NCBI RefSeq assembly: GCF_006738645.1
Contig: NZ_AP019700.1
Coordinates: forward strand, 1,004,001-1,068,000
Direction: 5' to 3'
Origin: Stella humosa
Lineage (GTDB): Bacteria > Pseudomonadota > Alphaproteobacteria > ATCC43930 > Allostellaceae
DNA: 64,000 nt
The notes below the pieces were generated by a model, which was not told the DNA's origin, did not search any database, and was given only the letters and a program-made list of their open reading frames with translations. This document shows positions 50,360 to 60,632 of the stretch, one piece after another. A program made the translations under genes and the position numbers. Numbering within the stretch: position 1 is the first letter of the stretch; every line of letters begins with the position of its first letter.

Positions 50360-50767
50360 TCAGCGCGGCAGCAGGGCCAGGAACATCGCCGTCACCGTGC
50401 CGATGACGGCGAGGTAGACGCCGAGGTCGAAGAGGATGGTGGTGCCGATCGCCAGCCCGCCGCCGGGGAACCACCAGGCATGGACGAGGTAGGGCGCGCC
50501 CGGATCGAGCCAGGCCGGCAGGCCGCTGGCGAGTGCCGCCAGCAGGCCCGCGCCGCAGATGGCGACGGGGTCGAGCCGCATCAGGCGCTCTGCGGCGGCG
50601 CGACCGCGGGCGATGGCATATATCAGGATGCCGGCCGACGCGATCAGCCCGCCGAGGAAGCCGCCGCCCGGCGCGTTGTGCCCGCGCAGCACGATGAAGA
50701 GCGACACCGCCAGCGACAGCCACATCAGCATCGGCGCCGATGTCCGCAGGATCAGGGAATCGTTCAT
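50360..50767 (-). CDS. mrpB: Na+/H+ antiporter subunit B (MrpB/MnhB)
   Basis: A 135-residue protein with four helices. It carries '[20 protein letters not shown]' (the MrpB signature HNxPGGGFxGGL) and '[17 protein letters not shown]'. It overlaps mrpA by 4 bp. Separate MrpA and MrpB identifies a group 1-type operon of seven genes. Confidence 0.95.
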   Translation of the reverse strand: MNDSLILRTSAPMLMWLSLAVSLFIVLRGHNAPGGGFLGGLIASAGILIYAIARGRAAAERLMRLDPVAICGAGLLAALASGLPAWLDPGAPYLVHAWWFPGGGLAIGTTILFDLGVYLAVIGTVTAMFLALLPR

Positions 50768-53091
50768 GGCGCCTTGGTCTCCTCGGGGCTGCGGCCGGCG
50801 CGCAGGAGCGCCGTCACGGCGAAGGCCGCGATGGCCAGCACGGTGATCTCGCCCAGGGTGTCGAGGGCGCGGAAGTCGACCAGGATCACGTTGACGACGT
50901 TGCGCCCGTGCGCGGCCGGCACGCTCTGGGTCGCAAACCACGCCGACAGGCGGCCGTCATGCGGGGTGGCCAGGACCGCCAGCAGCAGCAGGGTCGTGGC
51001 GCCACCGGTGGCGATGGCGATGGCCGCGTCCGTCGCCCGCTCGGCCGTCGTGCGGCGGCTGCGGCGGCGGATCGGCAGGCGGACGAGGGCGGCCGCGAAG
51101 ATGACGACCAGCAGCGTTTCCACCGCGAACTGGGTGAAGGCGACGTCCGGCGCGCCGAAAACCAGGAAGATGATCGCCGTGGCGAAGCCGACCAGGCCCA
51201 TCGACAGGACGGCGATGAACATGGTGGGGGCTATCGCGGCGGCCAGCGCGCCGGCCGGCAGGCCGAGGAAGGCCAGGGCGCGGGCATCGACCGTCGCCCA
51301 GTCGAAGGTCGGCCGGTCAAAGCCGCCGCGCAGCGCCAGCGTCGCCAGGATGGCCGCGGCCGTCACCGCGAACAGGGTCCGCAGGTAGCCGCGCAGGCTG
51401 CCATGCTGGACCCGGGCGGTGGTGTCCTCTGCCAGGCGGATGATCGCCGCCAGCCCGCGATCATAGGCGGCGGCCGGCCCCGCCAGGTCGATGACGGCGG
51501 CCCGGCGCAGGCGCGGCACCAGCCGGCCCCAGCAGACGAAGAGCAGGGCACCGGCGGCGACGGTGGCGACGCTTAGCGCCAGCACGGGCGTGAACCCATG
51601 CCACAGCGTCAGCGCCACCGGGGCCGGCCGCCCCAGGATGGCGGCCGCGGCCGGGTCGACGAAGCGGCTGCCGACGAAGCCGGGCAGGGCGCCCGCCGCC
51701 AATCCGAGTGCCGCCAGCAGGATCGGCCCGGCCAGCATCGCCGGCCCGGGATCATGCGGCGCGCGGGGCGTTGGCACCGGCCGGCCGAGGAAGAGCCGCA
51801 GCGACAGGACGCCCGCGATCGCCACCATGGCGGCATTGACGAGGAACCCCACCGCGACCAGGACGAAGGCGAGCTGGCCCCCCTCGATCTTCACCTCGTA
51901 GATCAGCTCCTTGGCGACGAAGCCGACGAAGGGCGGCAGCCCCGCCATCGACAGCGCGGCCAGGACGGCGGCGATCGCGGTCAGCGGCATGGCCCGGCCG
52001 AGCCCGCCCAGGCGCGATGCGTCGCGCACCCCGGTCTCGTGGTCGACGATGCCCGCGACCAGGAAGAGGGCCGCCTTGTAGAAGGCATGCACGATGAGGA
52101 AGGTGACGGCCGCCGTCGCCGACAGGGCGGGCGCGATGCCGATCAGCATCGTCAGCGTGCCCAGGCCGGTCACCGTCGTGTAGGCCAGCACGCGCTTCAG
52201 GTCGGTTTCGCGCAAGGCCAGGAAGGCGCCGGTCGCCGTCGTCGCCAGCCCGCCCCAGGTCAGGATCGCCTGCCAGGCCGCCTCGTCCTGGTAGAGCGGG
52301 TTGAAGCGCGCCAGCAGATAGACGCCGAGCTTCACCATGGTGGCCGAATGGAGGTAGGCGCTGACCGGCGTGGGCGCGGCCATTGCGTTCGGCAGCCAGA
52401 AATGGAACGGCACCTGGGCCGACTTGGTGAACCCGCCGGCGATCACCAGCAGCATCGCGGGCAGGGCGGCGGGGTGGGCCAGGACCGCCTCGCGGGCGGC
52501 CAGGATGCCGGCGATGGAGGTGGTGCCGGCGGCGATCGAGACCAGGACCAGGCCCGCCAGCAGAGCCAGCCCGCCGCCCCCGGTGACGAGGAGCGCCTGC
52601 AAGGCGGCATGGCGGGCGGCCTTGTTCTCGTGGTTGAAGCCGACCAGGAAGAACGAGGTCAGGCTCGTCACCTCCCAGAAGACGAACAGCACGATCACGT
52701 CGTCGGCGGTGACCGAGCCCAGCATCGCCAGCATGAAGGCCAGCAGCATGATCGCCAGCCGGCGCAGGCGCGGGTCGTCCTTCAGGTAGGCGCTGGAATA
52801 GAGGAAGATCAGGCTGCCGATGCCGGTGATCAGCAGGGCGAAGACGAGCGACAGGCCGTCGACCGCCAGCCCCCCGCCCATGCCCAGGCTGGGCACGGCC
52901 ATGAAGGGCTGGGTGACGCGGCCGGCCTCCGCCAGGCCGGGCAGCAGCGACAGGTAGAAGGCGAATCCGGCCGCGGCCGCGCCCGCGCCCAGCAGGGCTG
53001 CCATGCGCGGTCGCAGTGCGGCCGCCAGCACGGTGGCCAGGGCGGCCAGGACCAGCGGGGCGATCAGGGGGGATGCCAGCGAAGCGATCAT
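50764..53091 (-). CDS. mrpA: Na+/H+ antiporter subunit A (MrpA/MnhA)
   Basis: A 775-residue, NuoL-like subunit with about 20 membrane helices. It contains '[20 protein letters not shown]', '[20 protein letters not shown]', '[20 protein letters not shown]', '[20 protein letters not shown]' and, in the C-terminal MrpA-specific part, '[21 protein letters not shown]' and '[20 protein letters not shown]'. The start ATG 53091 is set by the family N-terminus; upstream frame to 53430 is non-coding. It is the first gene of mrpABCDEFG, which gives Na+/alkali tolerance and pH homeostasis. Confidence 0.95.
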   Translation of the reverse strand: MIASLASPLIAPLVLAALATVLAAALRPRMAALLGAGAAAAGFAFYLSLLPGLAEAGRVTQPFMAVPSLGMGGGLAVDGLSLVFALLITGIGSLIFLYSSAYLKDDPRLRRLAIMLLAFMLAMLGSVTADDVIVLFVFWEVTSLTSFFLVGFNHENKAARHAALQALLVTGGGGLALLAGLVLVSIAAGTTSIAGILAAREAVLAHPAALPAMLLVIAGGFTKSAQVPFHFWLPNAMAAPTPVSAYLHSATMVKLGVYLLARFNPLYQDEAAWQAILTWGGLATTATGAFLALRETDLKRVLAYTTVTGLGTLTMLIGIAPALSATAAVTFLIVHAFYKAALFLVAGIVDHETGVRDASRLGGLGRAMPLTAIAAVLAALSMAGLPPFVGFVAKELIYEVKIEGGQLAFVLVAVGFLVNAAMVAIAGVLSLRLFLGRPVPTPRAPHDPGPAMLAGPILLAALGLAAGALPGFVGSRFVDPAAAAILGRPAPVALTLWHGFTPVLALSVATVAAGALLFVCWGRLVPRLRRAAVIDLAGPAAAYDRGLAAIIRLAEDTTARVQHGSLRGYLRTLFAVTAAAILATLALRGGFDRPTFDWATVDARALAFLGLPAGALAAAIAPTMFIAVLSMGLVGFATAIIFLVFGAPDVAFTQFAVETLLVVIFAAALVRLPIRRRSRRTTAERATDAAIAIATGGATTLLLLAVLATPHDGRLSAWFATQSVPAAHGRNVVNVILVDFRALDTLGEITVLAIAAFAVTALLRAGRSPEETKAP

Positions 53092-53181
53092 CGTCGGCTG
53101 GCGTTTCAAGCCGCGTGCCAGCGGAAAAATGGCGTCTCTACAGTGGTTTAGCGGATATCCCGCTGGCCGGCGTCCAGCTTT

Positions 53182-53209
53182 GCGAACGTCGACGTTCGCG
53201 TTCGCGAAC
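53182..53209. promoter_or_regulatory. Adjoining palindromes upstream of the DUF4337 gene
   Basis: GCGAACGTCGACGTTCGC (53182-53199) is a perfect 18-bp palindrome and is followed immediately by GTTCGCGAAC (53200-53209), also palindromic. Four GCGAAC/GTTCGC half-sites are thus packed in 28 bp in the 202-bp divergent gap between mrpA and the DUF4337 gene. This is a good operator candidate for either gene. The half-site spacing does not fit the alphaproteobacterial LexA box. Confidence 0.6.
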
Positions 53210-53293
53210 ATCCGCCCCGGCGGTTGCTTGGCTTTCGCCCTGGGCCGCGCTATCAGGCGCGGCGGTCGCATGACCGCGCGAAAGGGCAAGGCG

Positions 53294-53863
53294 ATGAGCG
53301 GACACGGCGCGCATGATTCCCATGGCGGCAACAAGAGGGTGGCGTTGCTGATCTCGGTGCTGGCCCTGCTGCTGGCGGTGTCCGAGACGCTGGGCAAGGC
53401 GGCCCAGACCACCACCATCGGCGAGAACATCGAGGCCGCGAACTACTGGTCCTTCTTCCAGGCCAAGACCATCCGCATGACGGTGACGCGCACCGCGGCC
53501 GAGGAGCTGGAGACGCTGCTGCCGGTGACCACCGACCCGGAGCAGAAGAAGCGGCTGGAAGCCCGCATCGACCGCTGGCAGAAGACCGCCGCGCGCTACG
53601 ATTCGGAGCCGGAGACCGGCGAGGGCCGGCGCGAACTGGCCGAGAAGGCCAAGGCCGCCCAGGCCAAGCGCGACCACGCCCAGGCCGCCTATCATCACTA
53701 TGAGGTCGGCTCGGCCGCGTTCCAGATCGCCATCGTGCTGGCCTCGGCCGCGATCATCACCGGGGCCATGGCGCTGGTCGGCGTCGCCGGTGTGCTGGGC
53801 CTGGCCGGGGCGGCGATGACGGCGATCGGCTTCTTCATTCCGGAGGCGGTGCATCTCTTTTGA
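53294..53863 (+). CDS. DUF4337 family membrane protein
   Basis: A 189-residue protein. One helix lies near the N-terminus ('RVALLISVLALLLAVSETLG', about 15-34), followed by the family block 'NIEAANYWSFFQAKTIRMTV', a long charged helical middle (about 70-140), and two C-terminal helices ('AFQIAIVLASAAIITGAMAL' and 'GVLGLAGAAMTAIGFFI'). DUF4337 has no known function. It is divergent from mrpA, with a strong palindromic site between them. Confidence 0.85.
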   Translation: MSGHGAHDSHGGNKRVALLISVLALLLAVSETLGKAAQTTTIGENIEAANYWSFFQAKTIRMTVTRTAAEELETLLPVTTDPEQKKRLEARIDRWQKTAARYDSEPETGEGRRELAEKAKAAQAKRDHAQAAYHHYEVGSAAFQIAIVLASAAIITGAMALVGVAGVLGLAGAAMTAIGFFIPEAVHLF

Positions 53864-53918
53864 TGCGTGCCGCTGGCCCGGCGGCTAGGCTCGCCGGCAT
53901 GAACGGGATCGACGCAAG

Positions 53919-55652
53919 ATGACCGGCCTCCTCCTCCATGGCGGCCGGGTGGTGACGCTCGACGGCGCGGACCGCGTCGCAGAGGCGGTCGCGATCGCGG
54001 GCGACCGCATCGCCGCCGTCGGCAGCCGGGCCGAGCTGGCCGGGTGGGCGGCCGCGATCGGTGCGGCCGAGGTCGACCTTGCCGGCCGTACGGTCGTGCC
54101 CGGGCTGATCGACGGCCATGCCCATCTCGACCGCGAGGGGCTGAAGCACGAGCTGCCCTCGCTGGCCGGCGCGCGCTCCATCGCCGACGTGCAGGAGATC
54201 GTGGCGGGCCTGGTCGCCCGCGCCCGGCCCGGCGAATGGATCGTCACCATGCCCCTGGGCGCCCCGCCCGACTTCGCCGGCATGCCCGAGGGACTGGCCG
54301 AGGGGCGCTGGCCCGACCGCCACGACCTCGACCGGGTGGCGCCGGACAATCCCGTCTACATCAAGTCCATCTGGGGCTACTGGCGCCATACCCTGCCGCT
54401 GGTCTCCATCGCCAACAGCCGGGCGCTGGCGTTGTGCGGGGTCGACGCCGCGACCCCGCCGCCGGCCCCGACGGTGGAGATCGTGCGCGACCCGGCGACG
54501 GGCGAGCCGACCGGGGTCTTCGTCGAGCGCCACTTCATGCCCCTGGTCGAGCTGTCGATCATGGCTGGCGCGCCCGGCTTCGACGTGGCCGCCCGCGCCC
54601 GCGCGCTCCGCCGCTCCATGCGCATCTATAACGGCTTCGGCACCACCAGCGTCTTCGAGGGGCACGGCGTCGCCGCCGACGTGCAGGCGGCGTTCGAGAC
54701 GGTGCGCGGCAGCGGCGACCAGACGGTGCGCGCCAACCTCGTCTACAGCCCCGCCTGGTCGCTGATGGGGCCGGACGGCAGCCCGGCCGCCGTGCTGAAG
54801 GGCTGGCTCGGCTGGCTGCGCGGGCGCGGCTATGGCGACGACTGGCTGCGCCTGTCGGGTATCTATGCCGAGATCGACGAGGGCGGCGACAACGCGCTGC
54901 GCGCCCGGGCATTGCCGCAGACCGGCTGGGCCGGCTTCCACTACGATGCCGGGCTGCCGCGCGGCGCCACCCGCGAACTGCTGCTGGAGGCCGCGCGCTC
55001 GGGCGTGCGCGCCGTCGGCATCTGGCCCAACATGCTGGAGCTGTTCGTGGAGGTCGACCGCGATATCCCGTTGGCCGGCCGGCGCTGGGTCTTCGGCCAT
55101 GTCAGCCTCGCGACGGCGACCGATATCGCGCGCATGGCCGACCTCGGCCTCGTCGTCACCACGCACACCAACCGCTATGTGTGGAAGGAGGGCCAGATGC
55201 TGCTGGATCGCATCGGCCCCGAGCGGGAGAACGAGATCGTGCCGCTGGCCGCCATCCGCGCGGCCGGCGTGCCGGTGTCGCTGGCGACCGACAACGTGCC
55301 ACCCAGCATGTTCCCCACGATCTGGCACGCCGTCGCCCGGCGCGCCCGCGGGTCCGGCCGGGTGATCGCGCCCGACCAGCGCCTCGACCGCATGGCGGCC
55401 CTGCGGGCGGCGACCGTAGCCGGCGCCTACCTCACCTTCGAGGAGGACCGGAAGGGCACCATCGCGCCCGGCCGCCTGGCCGACCTGGCCGTGCTCTCCG
55501 CCGATCCCCTGACGGTCGACGAGGATCGCCTGCCGGCCATCGTGGCCGAGCGGACGATCGTCGGCGGCCGCATCGTCTTCGACCGCGCGGCGGATGGGCC
55601 GGAGCCCTTCCTGCCGCCGCCCGTATCCATCGCCCGAGGAGTTGGACCATGA
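53919..55652 (+). CDS. Amidohydrolase family protein (YtcJ-like)
   Basis: A 577-residue metal-dependent hydrolase. It contains 'VVPGLIDGHAHLDREGLKHE' with the HxH metal motif (about residues 60-68), 'VFGHVSLATATDIARMADLG' with a later His, 'VPVSLATDNVPPSMFPTIWH' with the late Asp, and 'KGTIAPGRLADLAVLSADPL' near the end, typical of the composite-domain amidohydrolases. The substrate (amide, N-acyl or cyclic ureide) is unknown. The last 4 bp overlap the next gene (ATGA); the pair probably degrades an N-acylated or cyclic amine. Confidence 0.88.
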   Translation: MTGLLLHGGRVVTLDGADRVAEAVAIAGDRIAAVGSRAELAGWAAAIGAAEVDLAGRTVVPGLIDGHAHLDREGLKHELPSLAGARSIADVQEIVAGLVARARPGEWIVTMPLGAPPDFAGMPEGLAEGRWPDRHDLDRVAPDNPVYIKSIWGYWRHTLPLVSIANSRALALCGVDAATPPPAPTVEIVRDPATGEPTGVFVERHFMPLVELSIMAGAPGFDVAARARALRRSMRIYNGFGTTSVFEGHGVAADVQAAFETVRGSGDQTVRANLVYSPAWSLMGPDGSPAAVLKGWLGWLRGRGYGDDWLRLSGIYAEIDEGGDNALRARALPQTGWAGFHYDAGLPRGATRELLLEAARSGVRAVGIWPNMLELFVEVDRDIPLAGRRWVFGHVSLATATDIARMADLGLVVTTHTNRYVWKEGQMLLDRIGPERENEIVPLAAIRAAGVPVSLATDNVPPSMFPTIWHAVARRARGSGRVIAPDQRLDRMAALRAATVAGAYLTFEEDRKGTIAPGRLADLAVLSADPLTVDEDRLPAIVAERTIVGGRIVFDRAADGPEPFLPPPVSIARGVGP

Positions 55653-56911
55653 GCGCCACCGCCACCGCCGCTCCCAAGGGCGAGGCCGTCGTCATCGGCG
55701 CCGGCATCGTCGGCGTCTGCTGCGCCCTCTATCTCCAGCGGGATGGCCATTCGGTCACGCTGGTGGACCCGCGCGGCGTCGGCCTGGGCGCCTCCTTCGG
55801 CAATGCCGGCAACCTCGGCTGGGCATCCTGCGTGCCGGCCGCCATGCCGGGCGTGCTGAAGAAGGTGCCGCAGATGCTGTTCGACGGGAATGCGCCGTTG
55901 AAGCTGCATTGGGGCCATGTGCCGGCCGCTGCCGGCTGGTTCGCGCGCTTCATCGCCGCGGCCCGTCCGTCGCGCATCGAGGCCATCGCGGACGCCCGCC
56001 AGGCCCTGCTGGCCCGCCTGCACGAGGGCTATGCGCCGCTGCTGGAAGCGGCGGGCGCCGAAGACCTGATCGACTATTCCGGCCTGCTGATGACGTGGGA
56101 GAGCGACGAGGCCTTCGCCGGATCGCGCTACGCGCTCGAACTGCGCCGCCGCCGCGGCGTGCCGATGGACGAACTGGACGGCAACGAGGCCCGCCAGATG
56201 GAGCCCGCACTCGCCCCCTCGGTGATGCGCGCGGTGCATTTCCCGCGCCTGGCCCATGTCATCGACCCCCTGCGCCTGACCGAGACGCTGGCCCGCCATT
56301 TCGAGCAGCGCGGCGGCCGCATCCGGCGCGAGGCTGCGCGCGGCTTCGAGATGGGGCCGAGCGGCCCGGTTGCGGTCACGACGGATGCCGGACGCATCGC
56401 CGCCGACCGTTTCATCGTCGCCGCCGGCGTGTGGTCGAAGAACCTCGCCCGCCAGCTCGGCACCCGCACGCCGATCGAGGCCGAGCGCGGCTACCACAAT
56501 GTCTTCCCGCAGCCCGGCATCGCGCTCCGCGCAGCCATCATGTCGGCCGACCGCTATATCGCGGTGACGCCGATGGAAGCCGGCATCCGCGCCACCGGCG
56601 TGGCCGAGTTCGCCGACCCCGACCGCCCGGCCGACATGCGCTATGCCGAGATGGTGGAGCGCCGCGCCCAGGGCCTGCTACCCGGCCTGAAGACCGAGGG
56701 CCGCTCGCAATGGATGGGCCCGCGCCCGTCCCATCCGGACTCCCTGCCGGTGATCGGCCGCTCGCCCCGCTTCGGCAACGTCGTCTTCGCCTATGGCCAC
56801 GACCATATCGGCCTGGCGCTGGGCGGCATCACCGGACGGCTGGTGGCCGACATCGTCGCCGGCCGCCCGACGCCGGTCGACCTGACGCCGTACCGGCCGG
56901 ATCGGTTCTGA
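55649..56911 (+). CDS. FAD-dependent oxidoreductase, D-amino-acid dehydrogenase-like
   Basis: A 420-residue DAO-fold flavoprotein. The FAD-binding motif is 'AVVIGAGIVGVCCALYLQRDG' (residues 13-33), and the DadA-like 'GASFGNAGNLGWASCVPAAM' follows. The end carries 'GPRPSHPDSLPVIGRSPR' and 'FAYGHDHIGLALGGITGRLV'. It should oxidise a D- or secondary amino acid to the keto acid, passing electrons to the respiratory chain. It is co-translated with the upstream amidohydrolase, which may release its substrate. Confidence 0.9.
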   Translation: MSATATAAPKGEAVVIGAGIVGVCCALYLQRDGHSVTLVDPRGVGLGASFGNAGNLGWASCVPAAMPGVLKKVPQMLFDGNAPLKLHWGHVPAAAGWFARFIAAARPSRIEAIADARQALLARLHEGYAPLLEAAGAEDLIDYSGLLMTWESDEAFAGSRYALELRRRRGVPMDELDGNEARQMEPALAPSVMRAVHFPRLAHVIDPLRLTETLARHFEQRGGRIRREAARGFEMGPSGPVAVTTDAGRIAADRFIVAAGVWSKNLARQLGTRTPIEAERGYHNVFPQPGIALRAAIMSADRYIAVTPMEAGIRATGVAEFADPDRPADMRYAEMVERRAQGLLPGLKTEGRSQWMGPRPSHPDSLPVIGRSPRFGNVVFAYGHDHIGLALGGITGRLVADIVAGRPTPVDLTPYRPDRF

Positions 56912-57042
56912 GCCGGCCTGTCGCGACGGTTCGTCCCCGGGTCCTTGTCCCGTCATTGTCCGATTGACCGCCGAGGCGGCGGCTTCCTATGAAGGGGCGT
57001 GGTCCGCACCCTGAACCCCTGCATCAACGAGAACCGGCGCCG

Positions 57043-60000
57043 ATGAACGATGACGTCGACGGGCGCGCCGACAGGTGCGGGCACGCCTTCCTGGCGGGCG
57101 GGGGCGAGGCGGCGGGGATCATCGCCGGCTTCGACTGGGCCGCGACGCCGCTGGGCCCGATCGCCGCCTGGCCGGCGCATCTGAAGACCACCGTCAGCCT
57201 CATCCTGCGCTCGCCCGTGCCCATCGTCACCCTGTGGGGCGAGGACGGGGTGATGATCTACAACGACGCCTATTCGGTCTTCGCCGGGCGGCGCCATCCG
57301 CGCCTGTTCGGGACCAATGTCCGCGCCGGCTGGCCCGAGGTGGCGGACTTCAACGACAACGTCATGAAGGTCGGCCTGGCCGGCGGCACGCTGGCCTATC
57401 GCGACCAGGAGCTGGTGCTCGACCGCGACGGCGCCCCGGCGCCGGCCTGGATGAACCTCGACTACTCCCCGATCCTGGACGAGGCAGGCCGTCCCTGCGC
57501 GGTGATGGCCGTCGTCGTCGAGACCACCGGCAAGGTCCGCGCCGAGCAGCGGCTGACGGCCGAGCGTGAGAGCCTGCGCCGCATGTTCGAGCAGGCACCC
57601 GGCATGATCGCGATGCTGGACGGCCCCGACCACGTCTTCACCATGGCCAATGCCGCCTACCTGGCGCTGGTCGGCAACCGCGACGTGATCGGCCGCCCGG
57701 CGCGCGAGGCCCTGCCCGAGATCGAGGGCCAGGGCTTCATCGCGCTCCTGGATGCCGTGCGCGCCAGCGGCGAGGCCTTCGTCGGCCGTGGCGTCCGCCT
57801 GCTGCTGACGATCGGCCCGGCGGTCGAGGAACGCTTCCTTGATTTCGTCTACCAGCCCATCGTCGGCGAGGATCGCGGCATCTCGGGCATCTTCGTGCAG
57901 GCCCACGACGTGACCGAGCAGCGCCTGACCGAGAACGCGCTCCGCGAAAGCGAGGAGCGCTTCCGGCTGGTTGCCGAGAGCGCACCCGTCATGCTGTGGA
58001 TGGGGGATCGTACCGGCGCCTGCGTCTATGTGAACGAGGCCCAGCGCGCCTTCTGGGGCGTGACGCTGGAGGACCTGCCGGGGTTCGACTGGGCCGCCAC
58101 CGTCCATCCCGACGACCTGGCCGGGCTGGTGGAACCGCTGGGCCAGGCCATGGCCGCCCCCGGCCCGGTCACGACCGAGGCCCGCTTCCGCCGGGCCGAC
58201 GGCGAGTACCGCATCATCCGCACCAACGCCCAGCCACGCTTCGACGCGCGCGGCGAGTTCGTCGGCATGATCGGCGTCAATGTCGACATGACCGCCGTGC
58301 GCGCCGCCGAGGCCCGCCTGGTGGGCGAGACCCGGGTGCTGGAGATCCTGAACCAGACCGGCGCGGCCCTGGCAGCCGAACTCGACCTCGACCGCATCGT
58401 CCAGCTCGTGACCGATGCGGGGGTCGAACTGGTCGGCGCCCAGTTCGGTGCGTTCTTCTACAACGTGCTGGACGACGAGGGCGAAAGCTACATGCTCTAT
58501 GCCCTGTCCGGCGTCCCGCGCGAGGCCTTCGCCCAGTTCGCCATGCCGCGCGCGACCGCGATCTTCCAACCGACCTTCAAGGGCGAGGGGGTCGTGCGTT
58601 CCGACGACATCCTGGCCGACCCGCGCTATGGGCGGAGTGGCCCGCACCATGGCATGCCGGCCGGCCACCTGCCGGTTCGCAGCTACCTGGCGGTGCCGGT
58701 CGCGTCGCGCTCCGGCGAGGTCCTGGGCGGGCTCTTCTTCGGCCACGCCACCCCCGGCATGTTCAAGGCCGAGCACGAGACCCTGCTGCTCGGCATCGCC
58801 GGCCAGGCGGCGACCGCCATCGACAATGCCCGCCTGTTCCAGGCCCTGCAGTCCCTCAACGCCAACCTGGAGCAGCGGGTCGAGGACGAGGTCGCCCGGC
58901 GCGCCAGCGCCGAAGGGGCGCTGCGCCAGGCCCAGAAGATGGACGCCATCGGCAAGCTGACCGGCGGCGTCGCCCACGACTTCAACAACCTGCTGCAGGT
59001 GGTCTCGGGCAACCTGCAGCTCCTGGCCAAGGACGTGGCCGGCAGCGAGCGGGCCGAGCGGCGCATCGAGAACGCCATGGCCAGCGTCAGCCGCGGGTCG
59101 AAGCTGGCGCGCCAGCTCCTGGCCTTCGGCCGGCGCCAGGCGCTGGAGCCCAAGGTCGTCAATATCGGCCGGCTCGTCTCGGGCATGGCCGACATGCTGC
59201 GGCGCACGATCGGCGAGGGCGTCGACGTCGACACCATGGTCGCGGGCGGCCTCTGGAACACCCTCATCGACCCGGGCCAGCTCGAGGACGCGCTGCTCAA
59301 CCTGGCGATCAACGCGCGGGACGCCATGGACGAGACGGGCAAGCTGACGATCGAGGTCGGCAACGCCTTCCTCGACGACGCCTATGCCCGCGAACATGCC
59401 GACGTCGGGGCCGGCCAGTATGTCGTGCTGGCCGTCACCGACACCGGCAGCGGCATGACGCCCGACGTGCTGGCCCAGGCGTTCGAGCCCTTCTTCTCGA
59501 CCAAGCCCCAGGGCAAGGGCACCGGCCTCGGCCTCTCCATGGTCTACGGCTTCGTCAAGCAGTCGGGCGGGCACGTGAAGATCTACAGCGAGGTCGGCCA
59601 GGGCACGACCGTGAAGCTGTACCTGCCGCGCTCGCACCAGGGCGAGGACCTGGCGACGCCGCCGCCCACCGGCCCGATCGCCGGCGGCACCGAGACGATC
59701 CTGGTGGCCGAGGACGACGAACATGTCCGCGACACGGTGGTCGAGATGCTGGGCGACCTCGGCTACCGCGTGCTGATCGCGCGCGACGCGGAAAGCGCCC
59801 TCATCGTCGTGCAGAGCGGCATCCCCATCGACCTGCTTTTCACCGACGTGGTGATGCCGGGCAACCTGCGCAGCCCGGAGCTGGCGCGCAAGGCGCGCGA
59901 GCTGCAGCCCGGCATGGCCGTGCTCTTCACCTCGGGCTACACCGAGAACTCGATCGTCCATGGCGGCCGCCTGGACGCCGGGGTCGAGCTACTGTCCAAG

Positions 60001-60546
60001 CCCTATACCCGCGAGGCGCTGGCGCGGAAGGTGCGCCATGTCCTGGCCAACCAGGCGCAACGGCGGCGGGCCGATGCCCCCCGCCCGGGCGCCGCGCTGG
60101 CGCCGCTTCCGGCCGCGCCCGTTCCCGCTGCGCCGGTCCTCGTTGCGCCAGCCCTCGTTACGCCCGTCCCAGTGCCGGCCGCTGACCTGACCGTGCTGTT
60201 GTGCGAGGACGACGACCTCGTGCGCATGGCCACCGCCGACATGCTGGCGGAGCTGGGCCTGCGGGTGATCGAGGCCGCGACCGCCGCCGAGGCCCTGGCA
60301 AGGGTGGAGGCGGCCGCCGTCGACGTGCTGGTGACCGATGTCGGCCTGCCCGACCTGTCCGGCCTGGAACTGGCCGCCCGCGTCCGTGCGATCGTCCCGG
60401 CGCTGCCGATCCTGTTCGCGACCGGCCACGCCTTCCTGCCCGAGGCCGCCGCCCTCGGCCGCACCGCCGTCGTCGCCAAGCCCTATGACGCCGAGGAACT
60501 GGGCCGGATGATCCGGCGCCTGGTGGTCGAGGGCGCGGGCCGGTAG
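57043..60546 (+). CDS. Hybrid histidine kinase: three PAS, GAF, kinase core, two receivers
   Basis: A 1167-residue soluble protein. PAS-like domains lie at about 30-180, 190-310 and 315-440 ('[20 protein letters not shown]'). A GAF domain spans about 455-620 ('[20 protein letters not shown]'), followed by a coiled linker. HisKA with the phospho-accepting His is in '[18 protein letters not shown]' (about 644). HATPase has '[12 protein letters not shown]' and '[16 protein letters not shown]'. Receiver 1 starts at about 885 ('[11 protein letters not shown]'). A Pro/Ala/Val-rich linker precedes receiver 2 at about 1049 ('[12 protein letters not shown]'). There is no membrane segment or output domain, so it must signal through a separate phosphotransfer partner. 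ATG 57043 is preferred over 56989. Confidence 0.92.
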   Translation: MNDDVDGRADRCGHAFLAGGGEAAGIIAGFDWAATPLGPIAAWPAHLKTTVSLILRSPVPIVTLWGEDGVMIYNDAYSVFAGRRHPRLFGTNVRAGWPEVADFNDNVMKVGLAGGTLAYRDQELVLDRDGAPAPAWMNLDYSPILDEAGRPCAVMAVVVETTGKVRAEQRLTAERESLRRMFEQAPGMIAMLDGPDHVFTMANAAYLALVGNRDVIGRPAREALPEIEGQGFIALLDAVRASGEAFVGRGVRLLLTIGPAVEERFLDFVYQPIVGEDRGISGIFVQAHDVTEQRLTENALRESEERFRLVAESAPVMLWMGDRTGACVYVNEAQRAFWGVTLEDLPGFDWAATVHPDDLAGLVEPLGQAMAAPGPVTTEARFRRADGEYRIIRTNAQPRFDARGEFVGMIGVNVDMTAVRAAEARLVGETRVLEILNQTGAALAAELDLDRIVQLVTDAGVELVGAQFGAFFYNVLDDEGESYMLYALSGVPREAFAQFAMPRATAIFQPTFKGEGVVRSDDILADPRYGRSGPHHGMPAGHLPVRSYLAVPVASRSGEVLGGLFFGHATPGMFKAEHETLLLGIAGQAATAIDNARLFQALQSLNANLEQRVEDEVARRASAEGALRQAQKMDAIGKLTGGVAHDFNNLLQVVSGNLQLLAKDVAGSERAERRIENAMASVSRGSKLARQLLAFGRRQALEPKVVNIGRLVSGMADMLRRTIGEGVDVDTMVAGGLWNTLIDPGQLEDALLNLAINARDAMDETGKLTIEVGNAFLDDAYAREHADVGAGQYVVLAVTDTGSGMTPDVLAQAFEPFFSTKPQGKGTGLGLSMVYGFVKQSGGHVKIYSEVGQGTTVKLYLPRSHQGEDLATPPPTGPIAGGTETILVAEDDEHVRDTVVEMLGDLGYRVLIARDAESALIVVQSGIPIDLLFTDVVMPGNLRSPELARKARELQPGMAVLFTSGYTENSIVHGGRLDAGVELLSKPYTREALARKVRHVLANQAQRRRADAPRPGAALAPLPAAPVPAAPVLVAPALVTPVPVPAADLTVLLCEDDDLVRMATADMLAELGLRVIEAATAAEALARVEAAAVDVLVTDVGLPDLSGLELAARVRAIVPALPILFATGHAFLPEAAALGRTAVVAKPYDAEELGRMIRRLVVEGAGR

Positions 60547-60632
60547 CGTCAGGCTATCGGGCGGCATGTTGCCGCTATACCAGAGTGGGCGTGGCAAGCT
60601 ATTGATCGGGCAGGACCTGGGGAGCCTGCTGC

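Noticed and set aside
53182-53209. LexA (SOS) box upstream of the DUF4337 gene
   Set aside because: GTTC/GAAC half-sites are present but not with the GTTC-N7-GTTC spacing; the pattern is palindromic, so a different regulator is more likely.
56953-59961. A 1000-codon open frame opposite the hybrid kinase
   Set aside because: Composition is typical of antisense shadow sequence; the plus-strand protein has complete PAS, GAF, kinase and receiver motifs.
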